A stretch of 64,000 bases of DNA. It comes from Haemophilus aegyptius. GTDB taxonomy: Bacteria; Pseudomonadota; Gammaproteobacteria; Enterobacterales; Pasteurellaceae. This document shows, in pieces, positions 19,604-31,034 of this stretch. The translations under genes were made by a program, and so were the position numbers. The stretch spans positions 1,860,001 to 1,924,000 of the forward strand of contig NZ_LS483429.1 of assembly GCF_900475885.1 (NCBI RefSeq), written 5' to 3'. Position 1 is the stretch's first letter, and every line of letters starts with the position of its first letter. The notes under the pieces were generated by a model. It searched no databases, was not told the origin of the DNA, and worked only from the letters and a program-made list of their open reading frames with translations.

Positions 19604-19604
19604 A

Positions 19605-19883
19605 CTAGATAACCATTTTTACGCCTTCAACTTTAGCAAGTTCTTTATAAAGTGTTTCTACCTGCTCAAAGTTTTCAGCAATAATGTCGATTGAAACAGA
19701 ATTATAAGTGCCTTTACTACTGCGTTTTTCCTTAGGAATATAATCGCCTTTAATATATTTTTGAACCACTTGTATAAGATCTTGTGCTAACCCTTCTCGA
19801 TTAATCCCAGCAACTTTAAAGGTCATTTTTGCTGGAAATTCCATTAATTCTTTAAGTTTTGCGTAATCGTTTTCCGTTGTCAT
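19605..19883 (-). CDS. ybeD: YbeD/DUF493 family protein
   Basis: Small 92-aa cytoplasmic protein with an ACT-like alternating pattern ([23 protein letters not shown]). Family members sit next to lipB in many gammaproteobacteria, and here too. Biochemical role is not established; a link to lipoate metabolism or to dacA is by neighbourhood only. Confidence 0.9.
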   Translation of the reverse strand: MTTENDYAKLKELMEFPAKMTFKVAGINREGLAQDLIQVVQKYIKGDYIPKEKRSSKGTYNSVSIDIIAENFEQVETLYKELAKVEGVKMVI

Positions 19884-19979
19884 ATTATTTCCCAGTAATA
19901 AAAATTATGCGTGGATGGCAAACTACCCACATAGTACGTAATCTCTTAATTAAAAAAGTGCGGTAATTTCTCAGATATT

Positions 19980-21161
19980 TTATGCAAACAAGCCTTTTAC
20001 AGTGAGCACCAGCCAATCCCAAGCTTTTCCGAAAATACCAGCTTCGCCAACTTCATCCATTACTTGTAAGTTTACCGCTGCAATATCCTTGCCTTCTAAT
20101 TGATAAACGACTTTCCCTACAATTTGTCCTTTTGCTAAAGGTGCTTGTAAGTTTTTACCTTCGAACTCATAGCGCGCTTTAAGCTCATTTTGTTTACCTT
20201 TCGGAATAGTGATAAAGCGGTCTTGTAGCGTTCCCAATTTCACGCTACCTTTATCACCATAATAAACAGGTTGCTCTGAAATGACTTTACTTGCTTCTAA
20301 AGTTTTAAAGGTTTCAAAATTAGCAAAACCCCATTGTAAAAGTTTCTTACTTTCTACTTCACGACCTTTGTAAGTTGGCACACCCATTACTACAGAAATT
20401 AAACGCATATTGTTTGATGTAGTCGCTGAAGCGACTAAGTTATATCCTGCTTGGCTAGTATGCCCTGTCTTCATTCCATCAACATTGATAGTTTTATCCC
20501 ATAATAGTCCATTACGGTTAGGTTGTTTAATTTTATTAAATGTAAAGTCTTTTTCGGAGTAAATTTTATATTCTTCAGGTAAATCACGAATAATATGCGC
20601 ACCAATAATTGCCATATCACGCGCGGAAGAATATTGATTTGGATCATCTAAACCATGGGGCGTGGTGAAATTTGTATTTTTCAAACCAAATTGTTGAACA
20701 TATTTATTCATTGTTTCTACAAAGTTCGGTACATTGCCAGAAATATGTTCAGCTAATGCAACAGTCGCATCATTACCAGAAACAACAATCACACCTCGAT
20801 TTAAGTCTGCTACAGATACTTGTGTATTTAAATCTAAAAACATTTTTGATGAATCAGGGAAATTACGCCCCCACGCACTTTCACCAATGGTAACCATATC
20901 GGTATTATGGATTTTGCCTTGTTTTAATGCGACACCAACTACATAACTTGTCATCATTTTAGTCAGTGATGCTGGATATTGACGTTGATCTGGATTAAGT
21001 GCGGTCAAAATTGCACCTGAATTATAATCCATCAATACATACGTTTGAGCCGTAATTTGTGGTGGAGTTACGCCAAACTGCATATCCTCTGCAGATACCG
21101 AAAAAGCACTAAGTGCCACAAAACTTGATAAAAATGCGATTTTTGTTGTTCTTTTCAACAT
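19980..21161 (-). CDS. dacA: D-alanyl-D-alanine carboxypeptidase (PBP5 type)
   Basis: Periplasmic enzyme trimming the terminal D-Ala of peptidoglycan stem peptides. It has 393 aa with a signal peptide of about 24 residues (ending SVSA). Active-site motifs are SLTK (Ser65, Lys68), SGN (128-130) and KTG (231-233). A C-terminal PBP5-type domain ends in an amphipathic helix (WDWLVLTVKGLFA) that anchors the protein to the inner membrane. It lies 15 bp after rlpA, in the cell-shape cluster. Confidence 0.97.
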   Translation of the reverse strand: MLKRTTKIAFLSSFVALSAFSVSAEDMQFGVTPPQITAQTYVLMDYNSGAILTALNPDQRQYPASLTKMMTSYVVGVALKQGKIHNTDMVTIGESAWGRNFPDSSKMFLDLNTQVSVADLNRGVIVVSGNDATVALAEHISGNVPNFVETMNKYVQQFGLKNTNFTTPHGLDDPNQYSSARDMAIIGAHIIRDLPEEYKIYSEKDFTFNKIKQPNRNGLLWDKTINVDGMKTGHTSQAGYNLVASATTSNNMRLISVVMGVPTYKGREVESKKLLQWGFANFETFKTLEASKVISEQPVYYGDKGSVKLGTLQDRFITIPKGKQNELKARYEFEGKNLQAPLAKGQIVGKVVYQLEGKDIAAVNLQVMDEVGEAGIFGKAWDWLVLTVKGLFA

Positions 21162-21176
21162 AGTGTGTTCCTACAA

Positions 21177-22040
21177 TTAATTTTTATACGTATAAACAAT
21201 TAATGGCTTATTATTTGCCATTTTTTGTAATTTAGTTCTCACTTGTGCCATTTTTGTTTTGTCATCAAAAGGCCCAATATAAATTTCATATTTATTTCCT
21301 GAGCGATTTACTTCAGTCTGAATATTCGCTAACGCAAGTTGCGTAATTAATTTATTTGCTTGGCTACGAGAGGTTAATTCAAGCATTTTCAAACAGTAAA
21401 ATTCGGTTCCTTTTAGAGCATTTATTGACTTAGATGCGTTATCAAAAAGCGTGTTAGATTTTAATACTAAACGATCGGCAGCTTCCTGAGTTTTTGCTTG
21501 TTTAGCCAGTGTTTTTGTGGCTGCGCCTGATAAATTCCCATTTTTAGCAACGTGCAACGCCTCAATTCTTACCTGCCCTATGCCGCGGGAAATTAAGCCA
21601 ATTTCTTTTGCCGCAGCGTGTGAAAGATCAATTAAACGCTTATCACTAAAAGGCCCACGATCATTAATACGTACGATAACTTTACGATTGTTATGTAAAT
21701 TTGTCACTAAAGCATAAGAATTTATTGGCAATGTTTTATGTGCTGCAGTAAATTGTTTTGAGTTATAAACATCGCCACTTGCTGTTTTGCGCCCATCAAA
21801 TTTAAGATGATAATAACTTGCTAAACCTTCTTTAATATAAGATTTGGCTTCATTCCCACTTTTAGTAGTATAAGTTTGCCCTTTTACTGAATAAGTCCTT
21901 GGCGCAGGCATTTGAGTTGCGATAGAAAGATTATCCCCTCGAATACCATACATTTTTTGCGTATCAGCCTGCACAGGAAAAGCTACGCTTATCATAAATA
22001 GCAAAAGTGCGGTCAAATTTAACCCAGTTTTTAATTTCAT
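21177..22040 (-). CDS. rlpA: RlpA-family septal ring / peptidoglycan protein
   Basis: Double-psi beta-barrel protein with a C-terminal SPOR domain, which in relatives acts on or binds denuded peptidoglycan at division sites. The RlpA-like domain spans about 70-160 (GLASYYHLKFDGRKTASGD, IVRINDRGPFSDKRLIDLS with the conserved Asp). The SPOR domain occupies about 212-287. The N-terminus is a plain Sec signal ending PVQA, with cleavage expected after residue 25 and no lipobox cysteine; the protein is predicted periplasmic rather than a lipoprotein as in E. coli. It lies between rodA and dacA, as is usual. Confidence 0.93.
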   Translation of the reverse strand: MKLKTGLNLTALLLFMISVAFPVQADTQKMYGIRGDNLSIATQMPAPRTYSVKGQTYTTKSGNEAKSYIKEGLASYYHLKFDGRKTASGDVYNSKQFTAAHKTLPINSYALVTNLHNNRKVIVRINDRGPFSDKRLIDLSHAAAKEIGLISRGIGQVRIEALHVAKNGNLSGAATKTLAKQAKTQEAADRLVLKSNTLFDNASKSINALKGTEFYCLKMLELTSRSQANKLITQLALANIQTEVNRSGNKYEIYIGPFDDKTKMAQVRTKLQKMANNKPLIVYTYKN

Positions 22041-22092
22041 AAAATATTAACGCTTTTCATTTATTCTTTCTTTAAGAAAGAAAAAAATGAAA

Positions 22093-23208
22093 TTAGCTCC
22101 TTTTCATAAATTGACTTTTATGCGTATGAATAGACATCAGTAAACCAAAACTTGCCATAATCGCAACATAAGAGGTACCACCATAACTAAATAAAGGTAA
22201 TGGCACACCCACAACAGGCAAAATTCCGCTTACCATTCCAATATTCACAAATACATAAACAAAGAAAATTAATGTTGTTGCACCAGCAAGAATACGCCCA
22301 AAAGAAGTTTGAGCATTGACGGCAATCATTAAACCTCGCACAATAATAAACAAGTAAATCGCCATTAAAATCAAGAAACCAATCATTCCGTGCTCTTCAC
22401 CCATTACCGCAAAAATAAAATCTGTATGAGGTTCGGGCAAAAATTCTAATTGTGATTGAGTCCCCTGCATCCAGCCTTTTCCGCTTAATCCACCAGAACC
22501 AATCGCAATCTTTGATTGTAAAATATGATAGCCAGCACCGAGAGGATCTTTTTCTGGGTCCAATAATGTGAGAACGCGAGTGCGTTGATAATCGTGCATT
22601 AGATATAACCACATGATCGGAATAAATCCAGCTAAGCCAATCACTGCCGCTAAAATAAGCCACCAGCTCATTCCTGCTAAAAACACGACAAATAAACCTG
22701 ACGCACTGACCAAAATTGATGTGCCTAAATCAGGCTGAATCGCCACAAGCAATGTTGGCAGTAGAATCATTGCAATCGCTATAAATGTTTCACTTAATTT
22801 AGGTGGAAGCGGACGATTACCTAAATACACCGCCACCATTAATGGCACAGCAAGTTTTACAATTTCAGAGGGTTGAAAACGAATAAATCCAAGATCAAGC
22901 CAACGCTGTGCACCTTTACTTGTCGTACCAATAACATCTACCAAGATCAATAACACAAAACCAATTAAATAAAGATAAGGTGCGATGCGTTGGTAAAATC
23001 TTGGTGGAAATTGAGCCATTAACAGCATAACAATAAATCCAAGTAAGACCTGAATAATTCGGCTATTAAACATCGTTTCACTGGCACCTGATGCACTATA
23101 TAACACCAGCATACCATAAGCAGTTATTGCAAGAAGTCCGATAAACAGCCAAAAATCAATATGCAAACGTTGCCAAACACGCAACCAAAAAGGGATTTTA
23201 TCTTCCAT
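22093..23208 (-). CDS. mrdB: Peptidoglycan glycosyltransferase RodA (SEDS family)
   Basis: Multi-pass inner-membrane polymerase of the elongasome, partner of PBP2. It has 371 aa with about ten hydrophobic segments. SEDS signatures are [37 protein letters not shown] and the C-terminal [15 protein letters not shown]. Its start overlaps the mrdA stop by 11 bp, so the pair is translationally coupled. Confidence 0.97.
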
Positions 23209-25153
23209 TTATTTGTTCGCTCTCTTGTGACAAATCTTTTTTTTGCTGAATAGGTACATTATATTTTTCAACTTGTGGTAAACGCTGATTTAAATAGTAA
23301 TCCATCACTTTACGTGCTAACGGCGCGGCATTACTTGAACCACCACCTGCATTTTCTAAAATCACTGTTACAACTAATTTAGGATTATCATAAGGGGCGT
23401 AAGCGGTAAACCAAGCGTGATCATGCAATTCTTTTTTTAAGCCTGCCGTATTATATTTTTCATTTTCCTTTAAACTAAACACTTGTGCAGTGCCAGATTT
23501 CCCTGCAACACGATAATTTGCATCTACAAAGGCTTTTCGCCCAGTTCCATTTGCAGCATTAACAACATTGTACATACCGCGTTTCGCTGCCTCCCAAGCT
23601 GCCACTTTAGGTGTGTTAATATCAGGATAAAGTAACGGATCTTCATAAGACTCTAATACTGCACCTTCAATTGCTTTCATCAAATGCGGTGTATTTACTT
23701 TGCCATTATTGACCAATATTGTCGTCGCTTTTGCTACTTGTAGTGGTGTTGCCGTCCAATAACCTTGACCAATCCCAACCGAAATCGTATCGCCTTGCAC
23801 CCAAGGGCGTTTATAACGTTTTTGTTTCCATTCTCGAGTTGGTATATTGGCAGCCGTTTCTTCTTGAATTTCAATCCCCGTTGGCATACCAAAACCAAAA
23901 TCCTTCATCCAATTAGAAAGGCGATCAATACCCATATTATAAGCCACTTGATAAAAATAAGTATCAGAGGATTCAGTAATCGCTTTATTCAAATCCGTAT
24001 CCCCGTGGCCTGTTTTTTTCCAATCACGAAAACGTTTTGTGGAATTAGGTAATACCCAATATCCCGGATCAAAAATCGTTGTGTTTGGTGTAATCACATT
24101 TTCAGTTTGTGCGGCTACTGCAATAAAAGGTTTGACTGTCGAAGCGGGCGGATACGCACCTTGTGTCGCACGACTATAAAGTGGACGAGCAAGATCATTT
24201 AATAAACGTTTATAATCTTCGGAGGAAATACCATCAACAAATAAATTATTATCATAACTTGGTGTAGATACCATCGCTAATACACTACTATCTTTCGGAT
24301 CAAGCACAACTACAGCACCTTTTAGTCCCGATAAAAGTTCAGTAATATAACGCTGTAATGCCAAATCAATGGTTAAATGAATACTTTTTCCCGCCACAGC
24401 AGGTCGGCTACGCAAAGTGCGGATTACTTTGCCGCGATTATTAATTTCTACTTCTTCAAAACCTGTGGTACCTTGCAGTATATCCTCGTAATAACGTTCA
24501 ATACCCAATTTTCCAATATCGTTCGTTCCCGCATAATTCGCGAATTTATCCTCTCGTTTCAAACGTTCTACATCTTTATCATTCATTTTACCTACATAGC
24601 CCAAAATATGTGCCATTGTTTCGCCATATAAATAATGGCGTTTGAAATAAGGACGTACCTCTAAGCTCGGGTATTGGTAGCCATTTACCGCAAAGCGTGA
24701 AATTTGTTCTTCTGTTAAATTCGGCTTTAATAAAATCGGTGTATAACGCGTTCCGCGGCGACGTTCCTTTTTAAAATTTTCAATATCGTTATCCGTCAAT
24801 CCCACAATATAGCGTAATTCATCTAAAGTGCGGTCTAAATTTTCAGTTTTTTCTGGCACAATGTATAAACCAAAAAAAGTAAGATTTTCGGCTAATAATT
24901 TGCCGTAACGATCATAGATTAAGCCACGCGTTGGTAGTAAAGGTAATAATTTAATTCGGTTACCATTAGAACGCGTTTGGTAAGTATCGAAATTAACAAT
25001 CTGTAGCTGATAAATATTGGTGAATAACACGCCTGTTAAGAGCAAAATCCCCAAAAAAGCCACTAACGTTCGGCGTGCAAAAAGGTTACGCTCCGCTTTT
25101 TTATCGCGGAACGGTTCGTGCGTTGGTGTATTGAAGAATTTTTTTAAATTCAT
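23198..25153 (-). CDS. mrdA: Penicillin-binding protein 2 (elongation transpeptidase)
   Basis: Class B PBP that crosslinks lateral-wall peptidoglycan together with RodA and MreBCD. It has 651 aa with a single N-terminal membrane segment (about 29-50). A dimerisation/pedestal domain is followed by a transpeptidase domain with STVK (Ser338, Lys341), SSD (395-397) and KSG (552-554). It lies 21 bp after rlmH in the same run. Confidence 0.97.
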
Positions 25154-25174
25154 CTGACTAAAAATAAGGATATA

Positions 25175-25642
25175 TTATTCTCGATGATAAGGATGATTAG
25201 TGGTTAGCGACCACGCACGATACAAACTTTCAGCCACCACGACACGAACAAGCGGGTGAGGTAATGTCAAGGGAGAAAGCGACCAACTTTGCTCTGCGAC
25301 AGCTTTGCATTCTGGCGAAAGCCCCTCAGGCCCACCAATCAATAAACAAACATCGCGACCATCATTTTTCCACGCTTCTAGTTGCTCAGCTAGCTGCGGT
25401 GTCGTCCAAGGTTTACCAGGAATATCTAACGTCACGACTTTGCCTTTTCCACAGGCCGCTAACATCGCTTTACCTTCTTGTTCTAAAATACGTTTAATAT
25501 CAGCATTTTTTCCACGCTTGCCTGCTAGGATTTCAATTAGTTCAAAAGGCATATCTTTTGGGAAACGGCGTTGATATTCCTCAAAACCCGTTGTAACCCA
25601 AGAAGGCATTTTTGTTCCGACGGCAATTAACGTGATTTTCAC
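25175..25642 (-). CDS. rlmH: 23S rRNA pseudouridine-1915 N3-methyltransferase
   Basis: SPOUT-fold methyltransferase modifying pseudouridine 1915 of 23S rRNA. It has 155 aa, the family length. The knot region is visible as [14 protein letters not shown] and the C-terminal [26 protein letters not shown]...HPYHRE is nearly invariant in the family. It follows rsfS, separated by a USS hairpin. Confidence 0.97.
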   Translation of the reverse strand: MKITLIAVGTKMPSWVTTGFEEYQRRFPKDMPFELIEILAGKRGKNADIKRILEQEGKAMLAACGKGKVVTLDIPGKPWTTPQLAEQLEAWKNDGRDVCLLIGGPEGLSPECKAVAEQSWSLSPLTLPHPLVRVVVAESLYRAWSLTTNHPYHRE

Positions 25643-25659
25643 AAGTCATCCTTATCTAA

Positions 25660-25687
25660 AAAGTGCGGTTATTTTTTACCGCACTTT
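25660..25687. terminator. USS inverted-repeat hairpin between rsfS and rlmH
   Basis: AAAGTGCGGT pairs with ACCGCACTTT around an AT-rich loop. It lies within an otherwise co-directional gene run, so it is more likely a partial terminator or RNA-processing structure than a full stop. Confidence 0.55.
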
Positions 25688-25695
25688 ACTAAAAT

Positions 25696-26004
25696 TTACG
25701 CCCAAAGTTTCTCTAATTGATACATTTCACGGGCGTCAGGTTGCATGATATGTACGATAGCTTGACCAAGATCCACCACAATCCAATCTGCAGTATTTTT
25801 ACCTTCTTCTCCAAAGGTTTCAAAACCTGCTTTTTTACATTCTGTGATTAAATTATCTGCCATTGCAGAAACTTGGCGACTCGACGTCCCCGTGCAAATA
25901 ATCATATTATCCGTAATCGAGGATTTTCCACGTACATCAAAATGTACAATATCTGTTCCCTTTAACCCATCTAAGGTTTCCATCAAAAATTCAACTAACG
26001 CCAT
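25696..26004 (-). CDS. rsfS: Ribosomal silencing factor RsfS
   Basis: Binds ribosomal protein L14 and blocks subunit joining when nutrients are low. I start at the ATG at 26004 (102 aa), preceded by GTGAG; an upstream in-frame TTG at 26022 would add six residues. Core family sequence: DNMIICTGTSSRQVSAMADNL and GEEGKNTADWIVVDLGQAIVHIM. It is the first gene of the rsfS-rlmH-mrdA-rodA run, the same order as in E. coli. Confidence 0.96.
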   Translation of the reverse strand: MALVEFLMETLDGLKGTDIVHFDVRGKSSITDNMIICTGTSSRQVSAMADNLITECKKAGFETFGEEGKNTADWIVVDLGQAIVHIMQPDAREMYQLEKLWA

Positions 26005-26079
26005 TTTGTTCTCACTTAGCAATAAAAGTGCGGAATTCTATCATTGAATACCCTCTTGCGCAAAATCCACGCAAAAAAT

Positions 26080-26101
26080 AAGCGCGAAATTAACCGCGCT
26101 T
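26080..26101 (-). terminator. Terminator of the YidE-type transporter gene
   Basis: AAGCGCG pairs with CGCGCTT around an 8-nt loop; on the minus strand it is followed by ATTTTTTGCG. It lies 28 bp after the stop of the gene ending at 26129. Confidence 0.7.
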
Positions 26102-26128
26102 TTTATGTCTAAATTGAAATTATTTTTA

Positions 26129-27784
26129 CTATGCTGCCCATAATAACACTGCCAATAACTGCGGCGACATTATTCGCAAAAACATCACTAACGGATACAC
26201 AGTTGCATAAGAAAGTGCTGCAGCACCGTTATCTTCTTTAATTTCATTCGCAAATGCTAAAGCGGGAGGATCCGTCATTGAACCTGCAAGTAAACCACAG
26301 ATAGTTAGGTAATTAAGTTTTCCATATAAGCGTGCTATAGTCCCAACAATAATCAACGGCACAAAAGTGATAAAAATACCGTATCCCATCCATTCAAGTC
26401 CCGAACCATTCACTAAAGTATCAAAGAAACTTCCACCTGATTTTAAACCAACAACCGCCAAGAAAAGAACAATCCCAATTTCGCGCAATGCCAAGTTAGT
26501 GCTTGGTGGCATAAACCAGTAAAGTTTACCAATCGTGCCAATTCTCGCTAAAATCAACGCAACCACCAATGGCCCGCCAGCAAGCCCTAATTTTAACGCA
26601 ACAGGGAAACCTGGAATATAGAATGGAATCGAACCAACGAGTACCCCTAAACCAATACCGATAAACACTGGTAACATTTGCACTTGAAGTAATTTCTGTT
26701 GTGCGTTACCAATAACTGAAATGGCCTGATTTAGGACATCACTGCGTCCAACCATATGTAGCACATCGCCAAATTGCAGTGTGGTATTTCCCGTTGGAAC
26801 TAACTCAATCCCTGCACGATTTAAACGTGAAATTACAACCCCATATTTTTGATGAATGCCTAACGCACGGATCTTTTTGCCTAATACTTTTTCATTCGTT
26901 ACCACCACACGCTCGGAACGAATTTCGCCACTATAGGCAACGGTTGGTGCATCAACTTCGTGTCCGATAATTAAACGCATTTTAGCAAGCGAATTATCAT
27001 CACCCACTAATTGTAAAATATCGTTGGTACGAATCTCAGTACTTGCCTTTGGAACAATTTCCATATCATCGCGTTTTAAACGTGAACATACGACTTCTTC
27101 ATCACTAAATCCAGGAATTTGAATCAATGTCAAACCATCTAGATTTTGGTTCGTCACTTTTAAAGAAATATTATGTAAACTTTCTTTATCTTGGCTGCTC
27201 TCCGCATTAAAACGAGCGGCTTCATCGTCCACTTTGACGTTAAAAAACAAGCGGATTAACCACATTGCAAGCAAAATACCGCAAATCCCGAATGGATAAG
27301 CCATTGCATAAGACACCCCCATAGTCACAGTGGTTTGAGGCACCCCTAATTCTGCTAAAATTTGCTGCCCTGCCCCCAACGCTGGCGTATTAGTAACAGC
27401 ACCAGAATAAATACCTAAGGCAATATCCAGTGGAACATCCGCAATTTTATGTACAAGAACCACGGCAATTGACCCCAGCACAATAATCAAAATGGCAAAG
27501 GCATTTAGCTTTAAACCAGATTTTCGTAAAGAAGAAAAAAAGCCAGGTCCAACCTGAATACCAATAGTATAAACAAATAAAATCAAACCAAATTCTTGCA
27601 CAAAATGCAGCGTATGTGCATCCAGTTTCAAGCCATATTGATTAGTGAAATGGGCAACAATAATGCCGCCAAACAGCACGCCACCAATGCCAAGCCCAAC
27701 CCCGCGGATCTTCCAATGCCCGATCCATAAGCCGATTACGGCGACGAGGGCAAGAAGACTAATCGTGATCGCAATATCACTCAT
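26129..27784 (-). CDS. YidE/YbjL-type putative transporter (AspT-like fold with two RCK_C domains)
   Basis: Inner-membrane protein of 551 aa. Five or so hydrophobic segments at each end (about 1-180 and 370-551) flank two cytoplasmic TrkA-C (RCK_C) domains (about 200-365). The membrane halves share the repeat signature [16 protein letters not shown] and [17 protein letters not shown], typical of the aspartate:alanine exchanger superfamily. The transported substrate of this orthologue group is unknown; the RCK domains suggest control by a small ligand. It is a single gene with its own terminator. Confidence 0.85.
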   Translation of the reverse strand: MSDIAITISLLALVAVIGLWIGHWKIRGVGLGIGGVLFGGIIVAHFTNQYGLKLDAHTLHFVQEFGLILFVYTIGIQVGPGFFSSLRKSGLKLNAFAILIIVLGSIAVVLVHKIADVPLDIALGIYSGAVTNTPALGAGQQILAELGVPQTTVTMGVSYAMAYPFGICGILLAMWLIRLFFNVKVDDEAARFNAESSQDKESLHNISLKVTNQNLDGLTLIQIPGFSDEEVVCSRLKRDDMEIVPKASTEIRTNDILQLVGDDNSLAKMRLIIGHEVDAPTVAYSGEIRSERVVVTNEKVLGKKIRALGIHQKYGVVISRLNRAGIELVPTGNTTLQFGDVLHMVGRSDVLNQAISVIGNAQQKLLQVQMLPVFIGIGLGVLVGSIPFYIPGFPVALKLGLAGGPLVVALILARIGTIGKLYWFMPPSTNLALREIGIVLFLAVVGLKSGGSFFDTLVNGSGLEWMGYGIFITFVPLIIVGTIARLYGKLNYLTICGLLAGSMTDPPALAFANEIKEDNGAAALSYATVYPLVMFLRIMSPQLLAVLLWAA

Positions 27785-27941
27785 ATTGACCCCTTAAAAA
27801 TGAAATTTAACTCCTTTGGATTATATCCAAGTTGTTTTTTGAAAACCTTAACCAAACTCAAAAAATGATACGTTCGTCACATTTTTTCTTGCGAAATTGA
27901 GCATAGCCTCTACAATACCGAAAATTTTTGACCCTTTTACA

Positions 27942-27971
27942 AAAAGTGCGGTTATTTTTCACCGCACTTTT
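27942..27971. repeat. USS inverted repeat in the leader of the ABC transporter gene
   Basis: Two opposed uptake sequences form an 11-bp stem (AAAAGTGCGGT / ACCGCACTTTT) with an 8-nt loop. The repeat lies 19 bp before the ABC transporter ATG at 27990, so any promoter is probably downstream of it or reads through. Confidence 0.7.
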
Positions 27972-27989
27972 ATCTCGGATGGAATATTT

Positions 27990-29768
27990 ATGGATTACAG
28001 CCAAGAAGCTATTACTTCTCTTATTTGGATTTTACAAACGCTAGCCATCACCTCAGTCGTCTTTAGTTTTGGCATTTTTCTTTTGGTGCGTTTTACCCAA
28101 TGGGGAAAACAATTTTGGATGTTTGCAGGCGGTTATCTTTCGCCTAAACGTAGCATTAAACCTATCTTATTCTTTCTGCTTATTGTTGCAATGACATTAC
28201 TTAGCGTACGTATCAGCCTTGTAAATTCTGAGTGGTATAAAAATATGTATACCTCATTGCAAGAATTTAATGAACATGTATTTTGGCAACAAATGGGCTT
28301 ATTCTGCGTCATCGCAGCAAGTTCTGTTTCAGCAGCATTAGTAAGCTATTATTTAGAGCAACGTTTCGTCATCAACTGGATTGAATGGCTTAACGAACAG
28401 CTTGTTAATAAATGGATGGCACATCGCGCCTATTACAAAACACAGTATTTATCAGAAAATCTTGATAACCCCGATCAACGTATTCAACAAGATGTGCAAT
28501 CTTATGTAAAAACCACGCTTTCTTTAAGCACTGGCGTCATTGATGCGGTCACCTCGATGATTTCTTACACGATTTTGTTATGGGGATTAGCCGGTCCAAT
28601 GATAGTACTTGGTGTAGAAATTCCGCATATGATGGTATTTTTAGTGTTTGGTTATGTCATTTTCACAACCCTCATCGCATTCTGGCTCGGTCGCCCATTA
28701 ATCTCATTGAATTTTATTAATGAACGCCTAAACGCAAACTATCGTTATTCTTTAATTCGCATTAAAGAATATGCTGAAAGCATTGCTTTTTATGCGGGCG
28801 AAAAAGTCGAAAAAAATCAGCTTTATCAGCAGTTCAACGCCGTCATTCACAATATGTGGGTCATTATATTTAGAACACTAAAATTTTCAGGATTTAACCT
28901 AGTCGTAAGCCAAATTTCTGTTGTTTTTCCATTGTTAATTCAAGTTGGACGTTACTTTGAAAAGCAAATAAAACTAGGCGATCTAATGCAAACCTTGCAA
29001 GTATTTGGTCAGTTACACGCAAATCTTTCATTCTTCCGCAGTACTTATGATAATTTTGCAAGCTATAAAGCAACGCTAGATCGTTTAACTGGGTTCTGTT
29101 ATGCCATTGAAAAAGCAAATAATAAATCACAAACACAGATCCACAATCATCCAACAGATGTGATTTTCAAAAATTTAAGTATTCAAAATCCATTAGGTCA
29201 TACACTAATTAAACATCTAAACATTACCTTACCGCAAGGAACAAGTTTGCTTATTCAAGGAAAATCTGGAGCAGGAAAAACCACTCTTTTACGCACCATT
29301 GCGGGGCTTTGGAGCTACGCCGAGGGGGAAATAAATTGCCCTACGCAAAATCAGCTTTTCTTGTCACAAAAGCCCTATGTGCCACAAGGAAATTTAATGT
29401 CAGCATTAGCTTATCCAAATAACGCTGACAATATTTCACATACACAAGCTGTAGAAATATTAAATAAAGTACAACTAGGACATTTGGCTGAACAATTAGA
29501 AAAAGAACAAGACTGGACACGTATTCTTTCTCTTGGCGAACAACAGCGTTTGGCGTTTGCACGATTAATTCTACACAAACCAGCGGTGGCATTTTTAGAT
29601 GAAACCACAGCTAGTATGGATGAAGGTTTAGAATTTTCGATGTATCAATTGTTACAACAAGAACTACCACAAACAACAATCATCAGTGTGGGACACCGTT
29701 CAACCCTTAAAACCTTACATCAACAACAGTTAATTCTGCAAGACAAAGGGCAATGGCAAGTGCTATAA
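27990..29768 (+). CDS. SbmA/YddA-type ABC transporter (membrane and ATPase domains fused)
   Basis: Inner-membrane ABC protein of 592 aa from the ATG at 27990; an upstream in-frame extension runs through the USS hairpin and is unlikely to be translated. The N-terminal ABC_membrane_2 domain (about 1-370) has SbmA/BacA-like features (FWQQMGLFC, NPDQRIQQDVQ). The C-terminal ATPase has Walker A GKSGAGKT (424-431), signature SLGEQQR (514-520) and Walker B AVAFLDET. Relatives include E. coli YddA and mycobacterial BacA homologues, which import vitamins or peptides. The substrate here is unknown. Confidence 0.87.
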   Translation: MDYSQEAITSLIWILQTLAITSVVFSFGIFLLVRFTQWGKQFWMFAGGYLSPKRSIKPILFFLLIVAMTLLSVRISLVNSEWYKNMYTSLQEFNEHVFWQQMGLFCVIAASSVSAALVSYYLEQRFVINWIEWLNEQLVNKWMAHRAYYKTQYLSENLDNPDQRIQQDVQSYVKTTLSLSTGVIDAVTSMISYTILLWGLAGPMIVLGVEIPHMMVFLVFGYVIFTTLIAFWLGRPLISLNFINERLNANYRYSLIRIKEYAESIAFYAGEKVEKNQLYQQFNAVIHNMWVIIFRTLKFSGFNLVVSQISVVFPLLIQVGRYFEKQIKLGDLMQTLQVFGQLHANLSFFRSTYDNFASYKATLDRLTGFCYAIEKANNKSQTQIHNHPTDVIFKNLSIQNPLGHTLIKHLNITLPQGTSLLIQGKSGAGKTTLLRTIAGLWSYAEGEINCPTQNQLFLSQKPYVPQGNLMSALAYPNNADNISHTQAVEILNKVQLGHLAEQLEKEQDWTRILSLGEQQRLAFARLILHKPAVAFLDETTASMDEGLEFSMYQLLQQELPQTTIISVGHRSTLKTLHQQQLILQDKGQWQVL

Positions 29769-29779
29769 AAAAACGCTAA

Positions 29780-30955
<1,176 letters not shown>

Positions 30956-30969
30956 TCAGAATATGAACA

Positions 30970-30999
30970 AAAAGTGCGGTTAAAAATAACCGCACTTTT
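30970..30999 (+). terminator. USS inverted-repeat hairpin between mreB and mreC
   Basis: AAAAGTGCGGTTA pairs with TAACCGCACTTTT (13 bp, 4-nt loop), followed by CCTTTCACTTTTTT. As in other bacteria, partial termination would make MreB more abundant than MreC and MreD. Confidence 0.7.
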
Positions 31000-31034
31000 C
31001 CTTTCACTTTTTTCATTCAACAAGAGAAAGTTTA

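Noticed and set aside
27897-27989. N-terminal extension of the ABC transporter frame
   Set aside because: It runs through a USS inverted repeat and has no start signal; ATG at 27990 has a reasonable upstream GGATGGA.
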